64,000 nt of DNA from RYN-230 sp963813975 (GTDB lineage Bacteria > Actinomycetota > Actinomycetes > Streptosporangiales > Streptosporangiaceae): contig CAWFAP010000004.1 in assembly GCA_963813975.1 (NCBI GenBank), positions 372,001 through 436,000 on the forward strand, in the 5' to 3' direction. The position numbers were made by a program, and so were the translations under genes. Each line of letters opens with the position of its first letter. Position 1 is the stretch's first letter. Below are positions 1 through 9,058 of this stretch, piece after piece. The notes beneath the pieces were generated by a model. That model had not been told where the DNA came from, did not search any database, and saw only the letters and a program-made list of their open reading frames with translations.

Positions 1-768
1 GGCGGCCTTCTCCATCTCGTGCGGGATCTGCGAGGTGACCGACTGGGTCTTGGACACCTTCTTGGACACGAGGCGCTTGCGCTCCAGCATGTTCATGAAG
101 TCCATGTTCCCGCCGAAGTTGAGCTGGTACGTGCGCAGCAGCTCGACGCCGCGGTCCTCGAAGAGCTTCGCCAGCACCCGGTGCGTGATGGTGGCACCCA
201 CCTGGGACTTGATGTCGTCCCCGATGATCGGCACGCCGGCCGCGGTGAACTTCTCGGCCCACTCCGGGTCGGAGGCGATGAACACCGGCAGCGCGTTCAC
301 GAACGCCACGCCCGCGTCGATGGCGCACTGCGCGTAGAAGCGGTCGGCCTGCTCGGATCCGACCGGCAGGTAGGACACCAGGACGTCGGCGCCCGAGTCG
401 CGCAGGACCTGGACCACATCCACGGCCGGGTCGGCGGACTCGGAGATCATCTCCTGGTAGTACTCGCCCAGCCCGTCCAGCGTCGGGCCGCGCTGCACGG
501 TGATTCCCGTGGGCGCAACGTCGCAGATCTTGATGGTGTTGTTCTCGCTGGCCAGGATGGCCTCGGCGAGATCCCGGCCGACCTTCTTCGCGTCCACGTC
601 GAAAGCGGCGACGAATTCCACGTCCCGCACGTGATACGGGCCGAAGGACACGTGCATCAGCCCAGGAACCCGGTCCCCGGGCTCGGCATCCTTGTAGTAC
701 TCCACGCCCTGGATCAGGGAGCTGGCGCAGTTACCCACGCCAACGATGGCCACCCGAACCGAACCCAT
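1..768 (-). CDS. ino1: inositol-3-phosphate synthase, 5' part (C-terminus beyond window)
   Basis: Read on the minus strand from the ATG at 768, this gives 256 codons without a stop and runs off the left edge. The N-terminus starts MGSVRVAIVGVGNCASSL, an NAD-binding Rossmann turn. It is followed by FGPYHVRDVEFVAAFDVD and SENNTIKICDV, typical of actinobacterial myo-inositol-1-phosphate synthase, which makes inositol phosphate from glucose-6-phosphate for mycothiol and phosphatidylinositol. The last visible part, near SKTQSVTSQIPHEM, matches the same family. The usual length is about 360 residues, so roughly 100 are missing. It is followed upstream by a PadR gene in the same direction, a common actinobacterial arrangement, which suggests PadR-type control. 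Confidence 0.93.
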   Translation of the reverse strand, partial: MGSVRVAIVGVGNCASSLIQGVEYYKDAEPGDRVPGLMHVSFGPYHVRDVEFVAAFDVDAKKVGRDLAEAILASENNTIKICDVAPTGITVQRGPTLDGLGEYYQEMISESADPAVDVVQVLRDSGADVLVSYLPVGSEQADRFYAQCAIDAGVAFVNALPVFIASDPEWAEKFTAAGVPIIGDDIKSQVGATITHRVLAKLFEDRGVELLRTYQLNFGGNMDFMNMLERKRLVSKKVSKTQSVTSQIPHEMEKAA

Positions 769-831
769 GGGGACACACTCCTTCTCTCGCCGCGCGATGG
801 TGGCGTCAGATTTATCTCTCAATTCACGTGC

Positions 832-1437
832 TCAGTCAGCTGTGTCAGGTCCGCCCGCCCGGCCGGGACCGGTCTGGTCCGCCGCGTCCGCCTGGCGCTC
901 GGAGGCGATCAGTTCGTTCAGCCAGCGGACTTCCCGCTCGACCGATTCCAGGCCGTGCCGGTGCAGCTCGAGCGTGTAGCTGTCCATCCGCTCCCGGGTC
1001 CGGGCCATGGCCCCGCGCACCCCGTCCAGCCGCTCCTCCAGCCTGCTGCGGCGTCCCTCGAGGATGCGCAGCCGGATGTCGGCCTGCGTCTGGCCGAAGA
1101 ACGCGAAGTGCACGCCGAACCCGTCGTCGTCCCAGGCCGCGGGCCCGGACTCGGTGAGCAGTTGCTGGAGCCGCTCCTTGCCGTCCGCGGTAAGCCGGTA
1201 GACGATCTTGGACCGCCGGCCGGCCAGCGGCTTGGCCGTGCCCTCGGGGGCCTCCTCGGCGATGAGCCCCTGGGCCAGGAGCAGCTTCAGGCACGGGTAC
1301 AGCGACCCGTACCCGAACGCGCGGAACGCGCCGAGCATGGAGTTCAGCCGCTTGCGCAGCTCGTATCCGTGCATCGGGGTCTCGTGCAGCAGCCCGAGTA
1401 CCGCGAGCTCCAGCACGCGTGACCGTTGGCCGACCAT
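832..1437 (-). CDS. PadR-family transcriptional regulator
   Basis: 201 residues. The N-terminal winged helix is clear: VLELAVLGLLHETPMHGYEL, then GSLYPCLKLLLAQGLI and a wing with RRSKIVYRLT. The C-terminal half is a long charged helix (about residues 120-190, RRSRLEERLDGVRG), as in PadR proteins that dimerise through a coiled coil. The ATG at 1437 is chosen because a GGGAGGT ribosome site lies about 10 nt upstream; the open frame continues further but only into low-complexity GC-rich sequence. It lies just upstream of ino1 on the same strand, 63 nt apart. A perfect inverted repeat lies about 160 bp upstream of its start. I infer autoregulation and control of ino1; this is not proven by sequence. 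Confidence 0.9.
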   Translation of the reverse strand: MVGQRSRVLELAVLGLLHETPMHGYELRKRLNSMLGAFRAFGYGSLYPCLKLLLAQGLIAEEAPEGTAKPLAGRRSKIVYRLTADGKERLQQLLTESGPAAWDDDGFGVHFAFFGQTQADIRLRILEGRRSRLEERLDGVRGAMARTRERMDSYTLELHRHGLESVEREVRWLNELIASERQADAADQTGPGRAGGPDTAD

Positions 1438-1593
1438 GCCTGCCCGCACCTCCCGTCCGCGTGGCCCGTGCTGCGGGCCGTACTGTGCCGCCCGTACCGT
1501 GCCGCCCGGGCGGCAGCGCCGTGGTGTTCCGACGTGCTGCCGAGCCGGGCCGCCAGGACAGTCGCCAGGACAATATGCCCGCAATGTGCCAAA

Positions 1594-1618
1594 GCGATGT
1601 ATCGAACCGATACATCGC
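1594..1618. promoter_or_regulatory. perfect 11-bp inverted repeat, likely PadR operator
   Basis: Left arm GCGATGTATCG (1594-1604), spacer AAC, right arm CGATACATCGC (1608-1618), with no mismatch. The ATGTAT/ATACAT half-sites resemble known PadR operators, which carry ATGT/ACAT dyads. It sits between the PadR gene (minus) and the DUF5318 gene (plus), so it could act on either promoter. Confidence 0.7.
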
Positions 1619-1770
1619 CAAGATATGCGCCGGGGGAGGACTGCGCAACTCCCCGTTCACCGCCCGTTTCCCGGGCACCGGCCGCGAACCCGGGTACGAG
1701 CCGCGAATCCGGGGGTGGGGAGGCCAGCCGGGGCTCGGAGCCCTGCGGCTTCCGTCGTACGCTGTCGGGG

Positions 1771-2175
1771 ATGGGAGTTCGGCGATCGGTCGTGGATTAC
1801 GGGCTTGCCCGGCGGGCAACGCTCGCCTCCGTGCTGGCCGGGCACACCACGGTCGCGGACGTCTGCGACGCGCACCCCTATCTGCTCCGGGCGGCCAAGT
1901 TTCATGGTGAGGCCACCGATACGGCCTGCCCCATCTGCCGCAGAGCCAAGCTGACCCACGTCACCTACGTGTATGGGGACGAACTCGGCCAATATGCCGG
2001 ACGAGTTAAGCAAGGCCCGGAACTAGCCGAGATGGCGTCCGAATACGGAGAGTTCCGGGTATATGTGGTCGAGGTCTGCCAAAGTTGTGCCTGGAACCAC
2101 CTTGCCTCGTCTTACGTTCTCGGCACTGGCGAGCCACGCGCCCGGCGCAGCAGGCGGGCCCGAGCCGGCGAATAG
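1771..2175 (+). CDS. DUF5318 family zinc-ribbon protein
   Basis: 134 residues beginning MGVRRSVVDYGLARRATL. Two CxxC pairs are visible, ACPICRRAK and VCQSCAWNH, which would form a zinc ribbon. Between them lies a conserved segment HVTYVYGDELGQYAGRVKQ. The tail is Arg-rich and basic. This is a small actinobacterial family of unknown function usually found between ino1/PadR and a bifunctional penicillin-binding protein, exactly the order seen here. The ATG at 1771 is the first start after which the family-like sequence begins; the longer open frame upstream is not protein-like. No function beyond metal binding can be stated. Confidence 0.85.
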   Translation: MGVRRSVVDYGLARRATLASVLAGHTTVADVCDAHPYLLRAAKFHGEATDTACPICRRAKLTHVTYVYGDELGQYAGRVKQGPELAEMASEYGEFRVYVVEVCQSCAWNHLASSYVLGTGEPRARRSRRARAGE

Positions 2176-2414
2176 CGGCGGGGCAAGAAGCTGCCGCCCA
2201 TCCAGGGCGGCGCGCTGAGCCTGCGCCACTGGACTGCCCACCAGGCGTAAACGGCCCGGAAGCCAAGCGCGCGCCATGCAGATATGACGAATTTCTAACC
2301 TGCGCCGGATGGCTCGCAGCACCGGATACCGTGAGGCCCGGCGGTCGGCCCGATGCTCGCCCACGACTGCCTCACCCAACCAGCGAGGACGCGTGAGTAA
2401 CCCAGACTTTTCCG

Positions 2415-5400
2415 GTGCCTACCCCCCGGATCCCGCTGAGCCTGGCCATTGGGGTGGCTCCCGTGGCGGCCAGCGCGGGGAAGGCTATACCGGCGGCCGT
2501 CGCGCGCGCGGCACGCGGGACGCGGGGGACCGCGGCTACCGGCGGGAGCAGGACTACGAGTGGGATCGCGGCGGAGCGGACCCGGGCTACAGCCGTACTG
2601 ACCGGGCCCGGGATGACAGGCCCCGGGGCAGCAACGGTGACTACGGCCGGGCCTGGCAGCGGCCGTATCAGCGGCTCCCGTGCCGACCAGGGCCGGGCCG
2701 GTCAGGACTGGCCCGGTCAGGGCTGGTCCAGCCAGGGCCGCCCGGACCGGGGCCCGGTGAACCAGGGCCGGGCCAGCCAGAGCCGGGCCGACCAGGATCA
2801 GGGCCGGGCCGGCCGGGGCAGCCGCCGCGCGATCCGGGACGCGGCCAAGGGCCGTCGCGGTGCCCCGGGCGCAAACGGCGCCGCGAGCCGGATGTCCGCG
2901 AAGGACCGGCTGGTGGCCAAGCTCGGCACCGACCAGTCGGCGGCCGGTCTCAGCGCGGCGGGCGCCGCGGACTACGCCGCCGGGACGGGCCCGGCGGCCG
3001 GGCCTGCGATGACGGCCGGTTACCCCGGATCCGGTTACCCGGGCTCGGCCGACCCCCGCGGGCGCGGCCCCCGGGACCCACGGGCCTTCGGCCCGCGCCG
3101 CTCCGGCCGGGGCCGCGGCGATGGCGCGCAGATGCACGACGGAAACGGCCGCGGAGGCCGCGGCGGGAATGGCGGGAACGGCGGCGGGAACGGCCGCGGC
3201 CCGGGACGGCCGCGCCGCAAAGGTGACTGGTGGCGCCGCTGGACCTGGAAGAAGGCCCTCGCCACGTCCCTGCTGACCGGTCTCGGCTTCATGATCCTGC
3301 TGGTCATCGGGATTTTCTACACCTACTCGCAGACGCCCATCCCGGCCGCCTCCGAGCTCGCCACCGGCCAGGCCTCCCGGGTCTACTTCCGCGACGGCAA
3401 CACGCTGGTCGGCATGTTCGGCAACAACGACCGGCAGACCCTCCAGTCGACCCAGATCCCGGCGATGGTCAAGGGGGCCATGGTCGCCTCCGAGGACAAG
3501 CACTTCTACAGCGAGGGCGGCGTCTCCCCGACCGGCATCATGCGCGCGGCCATCGCGGACCTGACCAGCGGCTCGGTCCAGCAGGGCGGCTCAACCATCA
3601 CCCAGCAGCTCGTGCGGAACTTCTACGACGGCATCGGCAGCTCGCAGACGTTCACCCGGAAGATCAAGGAGATCTTCGTCGCCGAGAAGCTGGCCTCGCA
3701 GAAGTCCAAGGACTGGATCCTCACCAACTACATGAACACGGTGCCGACCGGCCTCAACATGTACGGCTTCGGGGCCGCCAGTGAGGCGTACTTCGGCAAG
3801 CCGGTCGGGAAGCTGACCGTCGCACAGGCCGCGATGATCGCAGCCATGCCGCAGGCACCCAGTTACTACAATCCCGACCCGAAGTCGGGGGCGGGCTACC
3901 AGGCCCTGGTCTACCGCTGGCACTACGTGCTGCGGACCATGGTCCAGATGGGCTCGCTGACGCAGGCGCAGGCCAACGCGCAGAAGTTCCCCAAGCTCGT
4001 GAAGGCGTTCAACAACAGCTGGTCCGGCTACCGCGGCTACATCATGACCGCCGTGCTCAACGAGCTGGAGAACACCTATCACTACTCGCAGTCGCAGATC
4101 GACGACGGCGGCCTGCGCATCATCACCACGTACAGCAAGCCGATGATGAACCAGCTCTACGCGACCGTCGCGCAACAAGAGCACCAGATGAAGGTGGACG
4201 GCAAGGCGCTGCCCAGGTACGCGCACGTCGGTGCCGTACTGGAGCAGCCGGGCACCGGCGAGATCTGGGCCATGTACAGCGGGCCCAACTACAACGCCCC
4301 GCACAAGGAGTGCAACAAGATCCGGTGCCAGTGGGACATGGCACTCCAGAACCGCGAGCAGGTGGGCTCGTCGATGAAGCCCTACGTGCTCGCGCTGGCC
4401 CGGCACCAGGGGATGAGCGTCAAGACCAGCACGCTGGACGGGTACTCGCCGCTGTGGATCCCGCCCGTCTCATCTCCGATGACGTACGCCAGCCGGACCC
4501 AGCCCGCCACGCCCGGGGGCTGGTACCAGGTCGGCAACGACGCGGGCGACCCGCAGGCCAACGGGGTGAGCGTGGTCAAGGCCTCCGCGGAATCGCTCAA
4601 CACCGCGTACACCGACCTGTACCACCGGGTCGCGGGCACCGACGGCCAGGACATGATCAGCATGGCGAAGCTGTTCGGGGTCAACACCACCCAGTCGGGC
4701 TTGTACACCATGCGGAACGAGGTCGGCACCGCGCTCGGCCAGTCCTCCCTCACGGTCGAGGAGCAGGCCAGCACGTTCGCCACGCTGGCCAACAACGGCC
4801 AGTACGTGTCCCCGCACGTGATCCGGGAGATCCAGCAGCAGCTGCCCGGCCAGGCGATGTCCACCATCCAGGCCAAGGTGAACCGGCATACGGTACTGAC
4901 CCCCCAGGAGGCCTCGGACGTGGATTACGCGCTGTCGTTCGACGACAAGCCGGGTGGCACGGCCCCGAACGTGGGACTCGCCGACGGCCGGGAGCTCATC
5001 GCCAAGACCGGGACCACGAACCTGTCCCAGTCTGCGTTTTTCATCGGCGCCATCCCGCAGTTCAGCCTGGCGATAGGCATGTTCACCAACGAGCAGGGCT
5101 GCCCGTCCAGCATCGCCGGCTGCACCGCCGCGGCCAACCAGGAAAGTGCCCCCCCGCCCGGCCTGCAGACCCTGTACGGCGTCGGCAACCTGCCGGGCTA
5201 CGGCGGCGAGTGGCCGGCCACGATCTGGCACGCGTACGCGCAGAAGATGTTCGGCACCATGACGGTGAAGAGTTTCCCCACCCCGGACTTCGGCGGCACC
5301 GCGTGGAACCTGCTCGGGCCGTACACGCCGAAGCCTCAGCCGCCGCCGGCGCCGCCAGCGCCCACCCCGACGCCGGCCAGCACTTGCGACGGCATCTCCA

Positions 5401-5534
5401 TCGCCGGGCACTGCTTCGGGAACCGCGGCGCCCGCCCGACACCGACTCCCCCCATCCCGAGCAGCCCGACCCCCACCCCACCCTTCCCGACCACCACGCC
5501 CACCCTCGGCAACCAGCGACCGACGATCGGGTAG
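2415..5534 (+). CDS. bifunctional penicillin-binding protein (GT51 + transpeptidase)
   Basis: Peptidoglycan glycosyltransferase/transpeptidase of class A, anchored by one membrane helix (about residues 281-303 of the 1039-residue frame). The GT51 domain shows the catalytic Glu in EDKHFY (Glu360) and GGSTITQQLVRN. The transpeptidase shows SSMK (652-655), SLN (727-729) and KTGT (864-867). The C-terminus is Pro/Thr-rich. The first 240 residues are disordered, Gly/Arg/Gln-rich. The first ATG of this frame is 2415, but a better start is GTG 2393 in another frame (SNPDFSGAYPPDP...), after a GAGGAC site. That frame stays protein-like to about 2660, where the main frame takes over. The true N-terminus therefore needs a +1 frame change near 2640-2680. 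Confidence 0.88.
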   Translation: MPTPRIPLSLAIGVAPVAASAGKAIPAAVARAARGTRGTAATGGSRTTSGIAAERTRATAVLTGPGMTGPGAATVTTAGPGSGRISGSRADQGRAGQDWPGQGWSSQGRPDRGPVNQGRASQSRADQDQGRAGRGSRRAIRDAAKGRRGAPGANGAASRMSAKDRLVAKLGTDQSAAGLSAAGAADYAAGTGPAAGPAMTAGYPGSGYPGSADPRGRGPRDPRAFGPRRSGRGRGDGAQMHDGNGRGGRGGNGGNGGGNGRGPGRPRRKGDWWRRWTWKKALATSLLTGLGFMILLVIGIFYTYSQTPIPAASELATGQASRVYFRDGNTLVGMFGNNDRQTLQSTQIPAMVKGAMVASEDKHFYSEGGVSPTGIMRAAIADLTSGSVQQGGSTITQQLVRNFYDGIGSSQTFTRKIKEIFVAEKLASQKSKDWILTNYMNTVPTGLNMYGFGAASEAYFGKPVGKLTVAQAAMIAAMPQAPSYYNPDPKSGAGYQALVYRWHYVLRTMVQMGSLTQAQANAQKFPKLVKAFNNSWSGYRGYIMTAVLNELENTYHYSQSQIDDGGLRIITTYSKPMMNQLYATVAQQEHQMKVDGKALPRYAHVGAVLEQPGTGEIWAMYSGPNYNAPHKECNKIRCQWDMALQNREQVGSSMKPYVLALARHQGMSVKTSTLDGYSPLWIPPVSSPMTYASRTQPATPGGWYQVGNDAGDPQANGVSVVKASAESLNTAYTDLYHRVAGTDGQDMISMAKLFGVNTTQSGLYTMRNEVGTALGQSSLTVEEQASTFATLANNGQYVSPHVIREIQQQLPGQAMSTIQAKVNRHTVLTPQEASDVDYALSFDDKPGGTAPNVGLADGRELIAKTGTTNLSQSAFFIGAIPQFSLAIGMFTNEQGCPSSIAGCTAAANQESAPPPGLQTLYGVGNLPGYGGEWPATIWHAYAQKMFGTMTVKSFPTPDFGGTAWNLLGPYTPKPQPPPAPPAPTPTPASTCDGISIAGHCFGNRGARPTPTPPIPSSPTPTPPFPTTTPTLGNQRPTIG

Positions 5535-5591
5535 CCGGGCCCCCGGCGGGGGCACAATTACCGGGACCCGACAGCCGATGACGGAGCGTGG

Positions 5592-6995
5592 GTGACAGAC
5601 GGAGAGACCGGCCTGGCCGGCCAGGGGCCGGGGGCTGGGCAACGGCCCGGGGCGGCGCGGCTCGCGCTGCTCGCCGGGTCGGGCTCGGCCCTGGTCACGG
5701 CCGTGCTGCTCGGTTCCGGGCTGGCGCTGGCCAACAAGTGGGCCTGCCGGGCCGGGGCCTGGAACGGGTACCTGTCGCAGTTCCATGCGCACTGCTACAC
5801 CGACATCTATCCGCTCTACTTCGGGGAGGGGCTGTCGGCGGGCAAGGTGCCCTACGTCGACCACCCGGTGGAGTACCCCGTGCTCATCGGCGGGGCCATG
5901 CAGCTGGTGGCCTGGCTGGTCCGGCCCATCAGCAACCCGTTCATCCGGGGCCGGGAGTTCTTCGACCTCACCCTCGTCCTGCTGACCGTGTTCGCCGTGG
6001 TCGGAGTGCTGGCCACCGCCTACCTCGCGGGCCGCTCCCGCCGGTGGACCGCGCTGGGCGTCGCGCTGGCGCCCGCGGTCATCCTGGGCGCGTTCATCAA
6101 CTGGGATCTCATCGCGATGGGCCTGGCCATGGCGGGGATCGCGGCCTGGGCGGCGCGCCGCGGCGTGCTGGCCGGCGTGCTCCTCGGCCTGGCCGTGGCG
6201 ACCAAGTTCTACCCGCTGCTGTTCTTCGGGCCGCTGCTGCTGCTCTGCTTGCGGGCGGGCCGGATGCGCGAGCTCTGGGTCACGCTCGGGTCCGCGGCGA
6301 TCGCGTGGCTGGTGGTGGACCTGCCGGTGATGATCGCGGCCCCGGCGGGCTGGGCCCGTTTCTACCAGCTCAGCGATACGCGCTCAGCCGACTGGGGCTC
6401 GATCTGGTACTTCTTCGAGACGGAGCACTGGCCGCTGGTCGGCACGACCAGCGTGAGCACCATCAATGTCATCTCCGCGGGCGTGTTCCTGGTCGCCTGC
6501 GTGCTCATCGTGCTGCTCGCCCTGGGCGCGCCGCGCCGGCCGCGCGTGGCGCAGCTGTTCTTCCTCACCCTGGCCACGTTCCTGCTGTCCAACAAGGTCT
6601 GGTCACCGCAGTACGTCGTCTGGCTGGCCCCCCTGGCCGTGCTGGCCCGGCCGCGGTGGGGCGCCTACCTGCTGTGGCAGGCCGCGGAGGTGGGCTACTT
6701 CTTCGCGATCTGGGCCTACCTGATCACGGTGTCGGTGGCCGGGCCCTCGTTCATCGGGGTCGGCGGCATCGGCACCGGGCTGTACTTCGCCGCGCTCATC
6801 GCCCGGTTCGCCGCCGTGCTGCTGCTGTGCGGTCTGGTGGTGCGGGACATCCTGCAGCCCGCACGCGACGTGGTGCGGGCCGGCGGGGCCGACGACCCGG
6901 CGGGCGGCGTGCTGTCCGGGGCTCCCGACCGCGTCGTGCTCAAACTCGGCCCGCACCGCAGCGCCCAGCCCGCCGCTACCGCGTCCGTCCGCTGA
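5592..6995 (+). CDS. GT87 (DUF2029) family membrane glycosyltransferase
   Basis: 467 residues with about ten to twelve hydrophobic helices. The first periplasmic loop carries DIYPLYFGEGL and YVDHPVEYPVLIGG, typical of polyprenol-phosphate-mannose-dependent mannosyltransferases of the GT87/DUF2029 family. Later motifs are FINWDLIAMGLA, ATKFYPLLFF and LLSNKVWSPQYVVWL, also family hallmarks. It would transfer mannose or a related sugar from a lipid carrier outside the membrane. The start is a GTG, 57 nt after the penicillin-binding protein stop and on the same strand, so co-transcription is likely. The acceptor (lipomannan, glycoprotein or other) cannot be read from sequence. Confidence 0.85.
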   Translation: MTDGETGLAGQGPGAGQRPGAARLALLAGSGSALVTAVLLGSGLALANKWACRAGAWNGYLSQFHAHCYTDIYPLYFGEGLSAGKVPYVDHPVEYPVLIGGAMQLVAWLVRPISNPFIRGREFFDLTLVLLTVFAVVGVLATAYLAGRSRRWTALGVALAPAVILGAFINWDLIAMGLAMAGIAAWAARRGVLAGVLLGLAVATKFYPLLFFGPLLLLCLRAGRMRELWVTLGSAAIAWLVVDLPVMIAAPAGWARFYQLSDTRSADWGSIWYFFETEHWPLVGTTSVSTINVISAGVFLVACVLIVLLALGAPRRPRVAQLFFLTLATFLLSNKVWSPQYVVWLAPLAVLARPRWGAYLLWQAAEVGYFFAIWAYLITVSVAGPSFIGVGGIGTGLYFAALIARFAAVLLLCGLVVRDILQPARDVVRAGGADDPAGGVLSGAPDRVVLKLGPHRSAQPAATASVR

Positions 6996-7081
6996 GTTCA
7001 GCGTCCGCGCGGTGCCGGGCCAGGCACCTCAACGTCGCTCTTTAACGGTCGTGCTGTGCGACGGGGGTCAGAAAGGACTGG

Positions 7082-7870
7082 TCAGGCGGCGTCAGGAACG
7101 TGGGCGCGCAGCCAGTCGATGTCGGTGGCCGGGTCGGGCGTCTCGCAGATGACCGGCGCCCCGGCCGCCCGGATCAGGTCGGCCAGCACCGCGGGGTCGA
7201 TAGTGCCCTTCTCCATCCCGGCGTGGCGGTCCCGGCCCGAGCCGAACTCGTCCCGCGAGTTGTTGCAGTGCACCAGGTCGATCCGGCCGGTGATCGCCTT
7301 GACCCGGTCCACGATCCCGGGCAGCTCCTCCCCGCTCGCGAACGCGTGGCAGGTGTCCAGGCAGAATCCCACCTCGCCCGGGCCGCCCGCGCCGGCCACC
7401 GCGTCCCACAGCCGGGCCACCCCGTCCAGGCCGCGGGCCATGGCCTGATCGCCGCCCGCGGTGTTCTCGATCAGCATCGGCACCGGCCGGTCGATCCGGG
7501 CCACCGCCTTGGCCCAGTTCTCGTACCCCTCGGCCACGTCGGCGTCGGCGACCACATGGCCGCCGTGCACGATCAGGCCCTGCGCGCCGATCGATGCGGC
7601 CGCCGCGAGCTGCTGGCCGAGCAGTTTCCGGCTGGGGATCCGGATCCGGTTGTTGGTGCTGGCCACGTTGATCCGGTACGGAGCGTGGATGAACGCCCGC
7701 ACGTCCGCCGCCGCGAGGGCGTCGCGGAGAGCGCCCGCGTCACCACCGGGGAACTTCGGGTCCGCCCAGCCCTGCGGGTCGCCCAGGAAGAACTGAACCA
7801 CGTGCGACTTCGTGCCGACCGCCGCGGGGACGGGGTCCTCGTCATGGACATGGGGTCCGATGCTCACCAT
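7082..7870 (-). CDS. nfo: endonuclease IV-like AP endonuclease (TIM-barrel)
   Basis: 262 residues of the AP endonuclease 2/xylose isomerase-like TIM-barrel superfamily. Metal-ligand motifs of endonuclease IV are present in order: FIHAPYRINVAS, LIVHGGHV, MLIENTAGG, GFCLDTCHAFASG, DLVHCNNSRDEFGSG with DRHAGMEKG, and VICETPD. These fit a zinc-dependent enzyme that cuts DNA at abasic sites in base excision repair. The length is near the usual 270-290. It is convergent with the GT87 gene, with an 86-nt gap. The symbol follows the family; substrate specificity is inferred. Confidence 0.85.
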   Translation of the reverse strand: MVSIGPHVHDEDPVPAAVGTKSHVVQFFLGDPQGWADPKFPGGDAGALRDALAAADVRAFIHAPYRINVASTNNRIRIPSRKLLGQQLAAAASIGAQGLIVHGGHVVADADVAEGYENWAKAVARIDRPVPMLIENTAGGDQAMARGLDGVARLWDAVAGAGGPGEVGFCLDTCHAFASGEELPGIVDRVKAITGRIDLVHCNNSRDEFGSGRDRHAGMEKGTIDPAVLADLIRAAGAPVICETPDPATDIDWLRAHVPDAA

Positions 7871-7980
7871 GCCACGAGACTAGCCGCGTACGGTTTTCGT
7901 TGCGGCGCATGAGCGGAGGGCGCGGGGCGGGCCAGGGAAGAACTGCGGCCGGCCCGCGCGGCGGGCGGAGCGCCGGGCCG

Positions 7981-8085
7981 GAGCCGCCAGCGCGGCCGGA
8001 GCAGCGCGGCCGGACCAGCAGGGCCGGACCAGGGCGGCCGGATCGGTCAGCCGGACCAGGCCCCGGATCGGGGCAGCCGGATCAG
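7981..8085. repeat. low-complexity GGCCGGACCAG-type tandem repeats
   Basis: Imperfect 9-12 bp units built around GCCGGACCAG, GCCGGATCAG and GCCGGAGCAG repeat about eight times between the endonuclease IV gene and the small membrane protein gene. No convincing protein is encoded on either strand. It probably arose by replication slippage. Confidence 0.5.
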
Positions 8086-8459
8086 GGCAGCAGGCCGCCG
8101 TGCGCCAGTCCCAGGCAGACGCCGACGAACGCGGCGACCAGGCCGGTCACGATCAGCATCCGCTCCGACCGGGTCGCCGAGAACAGCTGCGCGGGCAGTC
8201 CCACGACGAGCGTGATCAGCCCGAGCCACGTGCCCCCGACGTGCGCCCACGCCCCAGCGCCCTTCTGTATGGCGAGGAAGCCCAGGACGCACGCGACGAT
8301 GCCCGCCACCAGAGTGAAGAGGCTCAGCAAGTTCTCCATCGGGTGCCGCTGGCCGTCGTCGTTCAGCGTGAGATGCGGCAGCCGCGGGCGGGCGCGCTCC
8401 CGGACGGCGGCCCCGGACCCCGTGGTTGGAGGCACACTGGTTCCGGCAGCCTGGGTCAT
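8082..8459 (-). CDS. small hydrophobic membrane protein, unknown function
   Basis: 125 residues from the ATG at 8459. The first 40 are polar (TSVPPTTGSGAAVRERARP...); then come three hydrophobic helices, MENLLSLFTLVAGIVACVLG, WLGLITLVVGLPAQLF and MLIVTGLVAAFVGVCLGLAH. An internal ATG at 8339 would give just the 85-residue membrane part, and neither start has a strong ribosome site. It lies divergently upstream of rpsF. I do not recognise a characterised family. Confidence 0.6.
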   Translation of the reverse strand: MTQAAGTSVPPTTGSGAAVRERARPRLPHLTLNDDGQRHPMENLLSLFTLVAGIVACVLGFLAIQKGAGAWAHVGGTWLGLITLVVGLPAQLFSATRSERMLIVTGLVAAFVGVCLGLAHGGLLP

Positions 8460-8696
8460 TCCGGCTCTGGCAGCTTGGGGCACTACGGCCACCCCCTTGG
8501 ACATCCAGCCCGGTACTGGTCCTGTCCGGGCTCTTTCCCGCTCTGGGGGTGCCGGAATCCTGAGCCAGCCTGTCGGCCCGCCCTGGTAGGCTGGCTCAGC
8601 CGCTACGGGTACCGGGGTTCGTGCCCCGGCCGCGTCGCGGCTCCTCCTGCCACGGAGAGACCGTGGCCGCGTAGTCCAGAGGAGGCATGTTCCAGC

Positions 8697-8987
8697 ATGC
8701 GCCGCTATGAGATGATGATCATCCTCGATGCGTCTCTCGAAGAGCAGACCGTCCAGCCCTCCCTCGACCAGTTCCTGTCGGTCGTGAAGACCGGGGGCGG
8801 CTCGGTCGACAAGATTGACGTGTGGGGCCGGCGTCGGCTGGCCTACGAGATCGACAAGAAGTCGGACGGCATCTACGCCGTCGTCGACATGGTCGCGGAG
8901 CCGGACACGGTCCACGAGCTCGACCGTCAGCTCAGCCTCAACGAGGCGGTCCTGCGGACCAAGATCCTCCGCCCCGAGATGCACTGA
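8697..8987 (+). CDS. rpsF: 30S ribosomal protein S6
   Basis: 96 residues beginning MRRYEMMIILDASLEEQTVQ with the internal WGRRRLAYEIDKKSDGIYAVVDM signature of S6. S6 pairs with S18 on the platform of the small subunit. The ATG at 8697 has GAGGAGG about 11 nt upstream. A second ATG at 8687 is out of frame. It is the first gene of the conserved rpsF-ssb-rpsR-rplI cluster. Confidence 0.97.
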   Translation: MRRYEMMIILDASLEEQTVQPSLDQFLSVVKTGGGSVDKIDVWGRRRLAYEIDKKSDGIYAVVDMVAEPDTVHELDRQLSLNEAVLRTKILRPEMH

Positions 8988-9058
8988 CCGCAGCGCTCCT
9001 CAGCACAGGCCGCACGGTTGCGGCACCTGAACCCTCTGAACGACCGGGAGTGGCCCCG

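Noticed and set aside
19..1422. Long plus-strand frame of 467 codons
   Set aside because: It is the antisense shadow of ino1 and PadR; composition is typical of high-GC shadow frames (His/Arg/Gly/Val-rich).
7981..8085. CRISPR array
   Set aside because: Repeats are 9-12 bp, imperfect and without unique spacers of constant length; no cas genes in the window.
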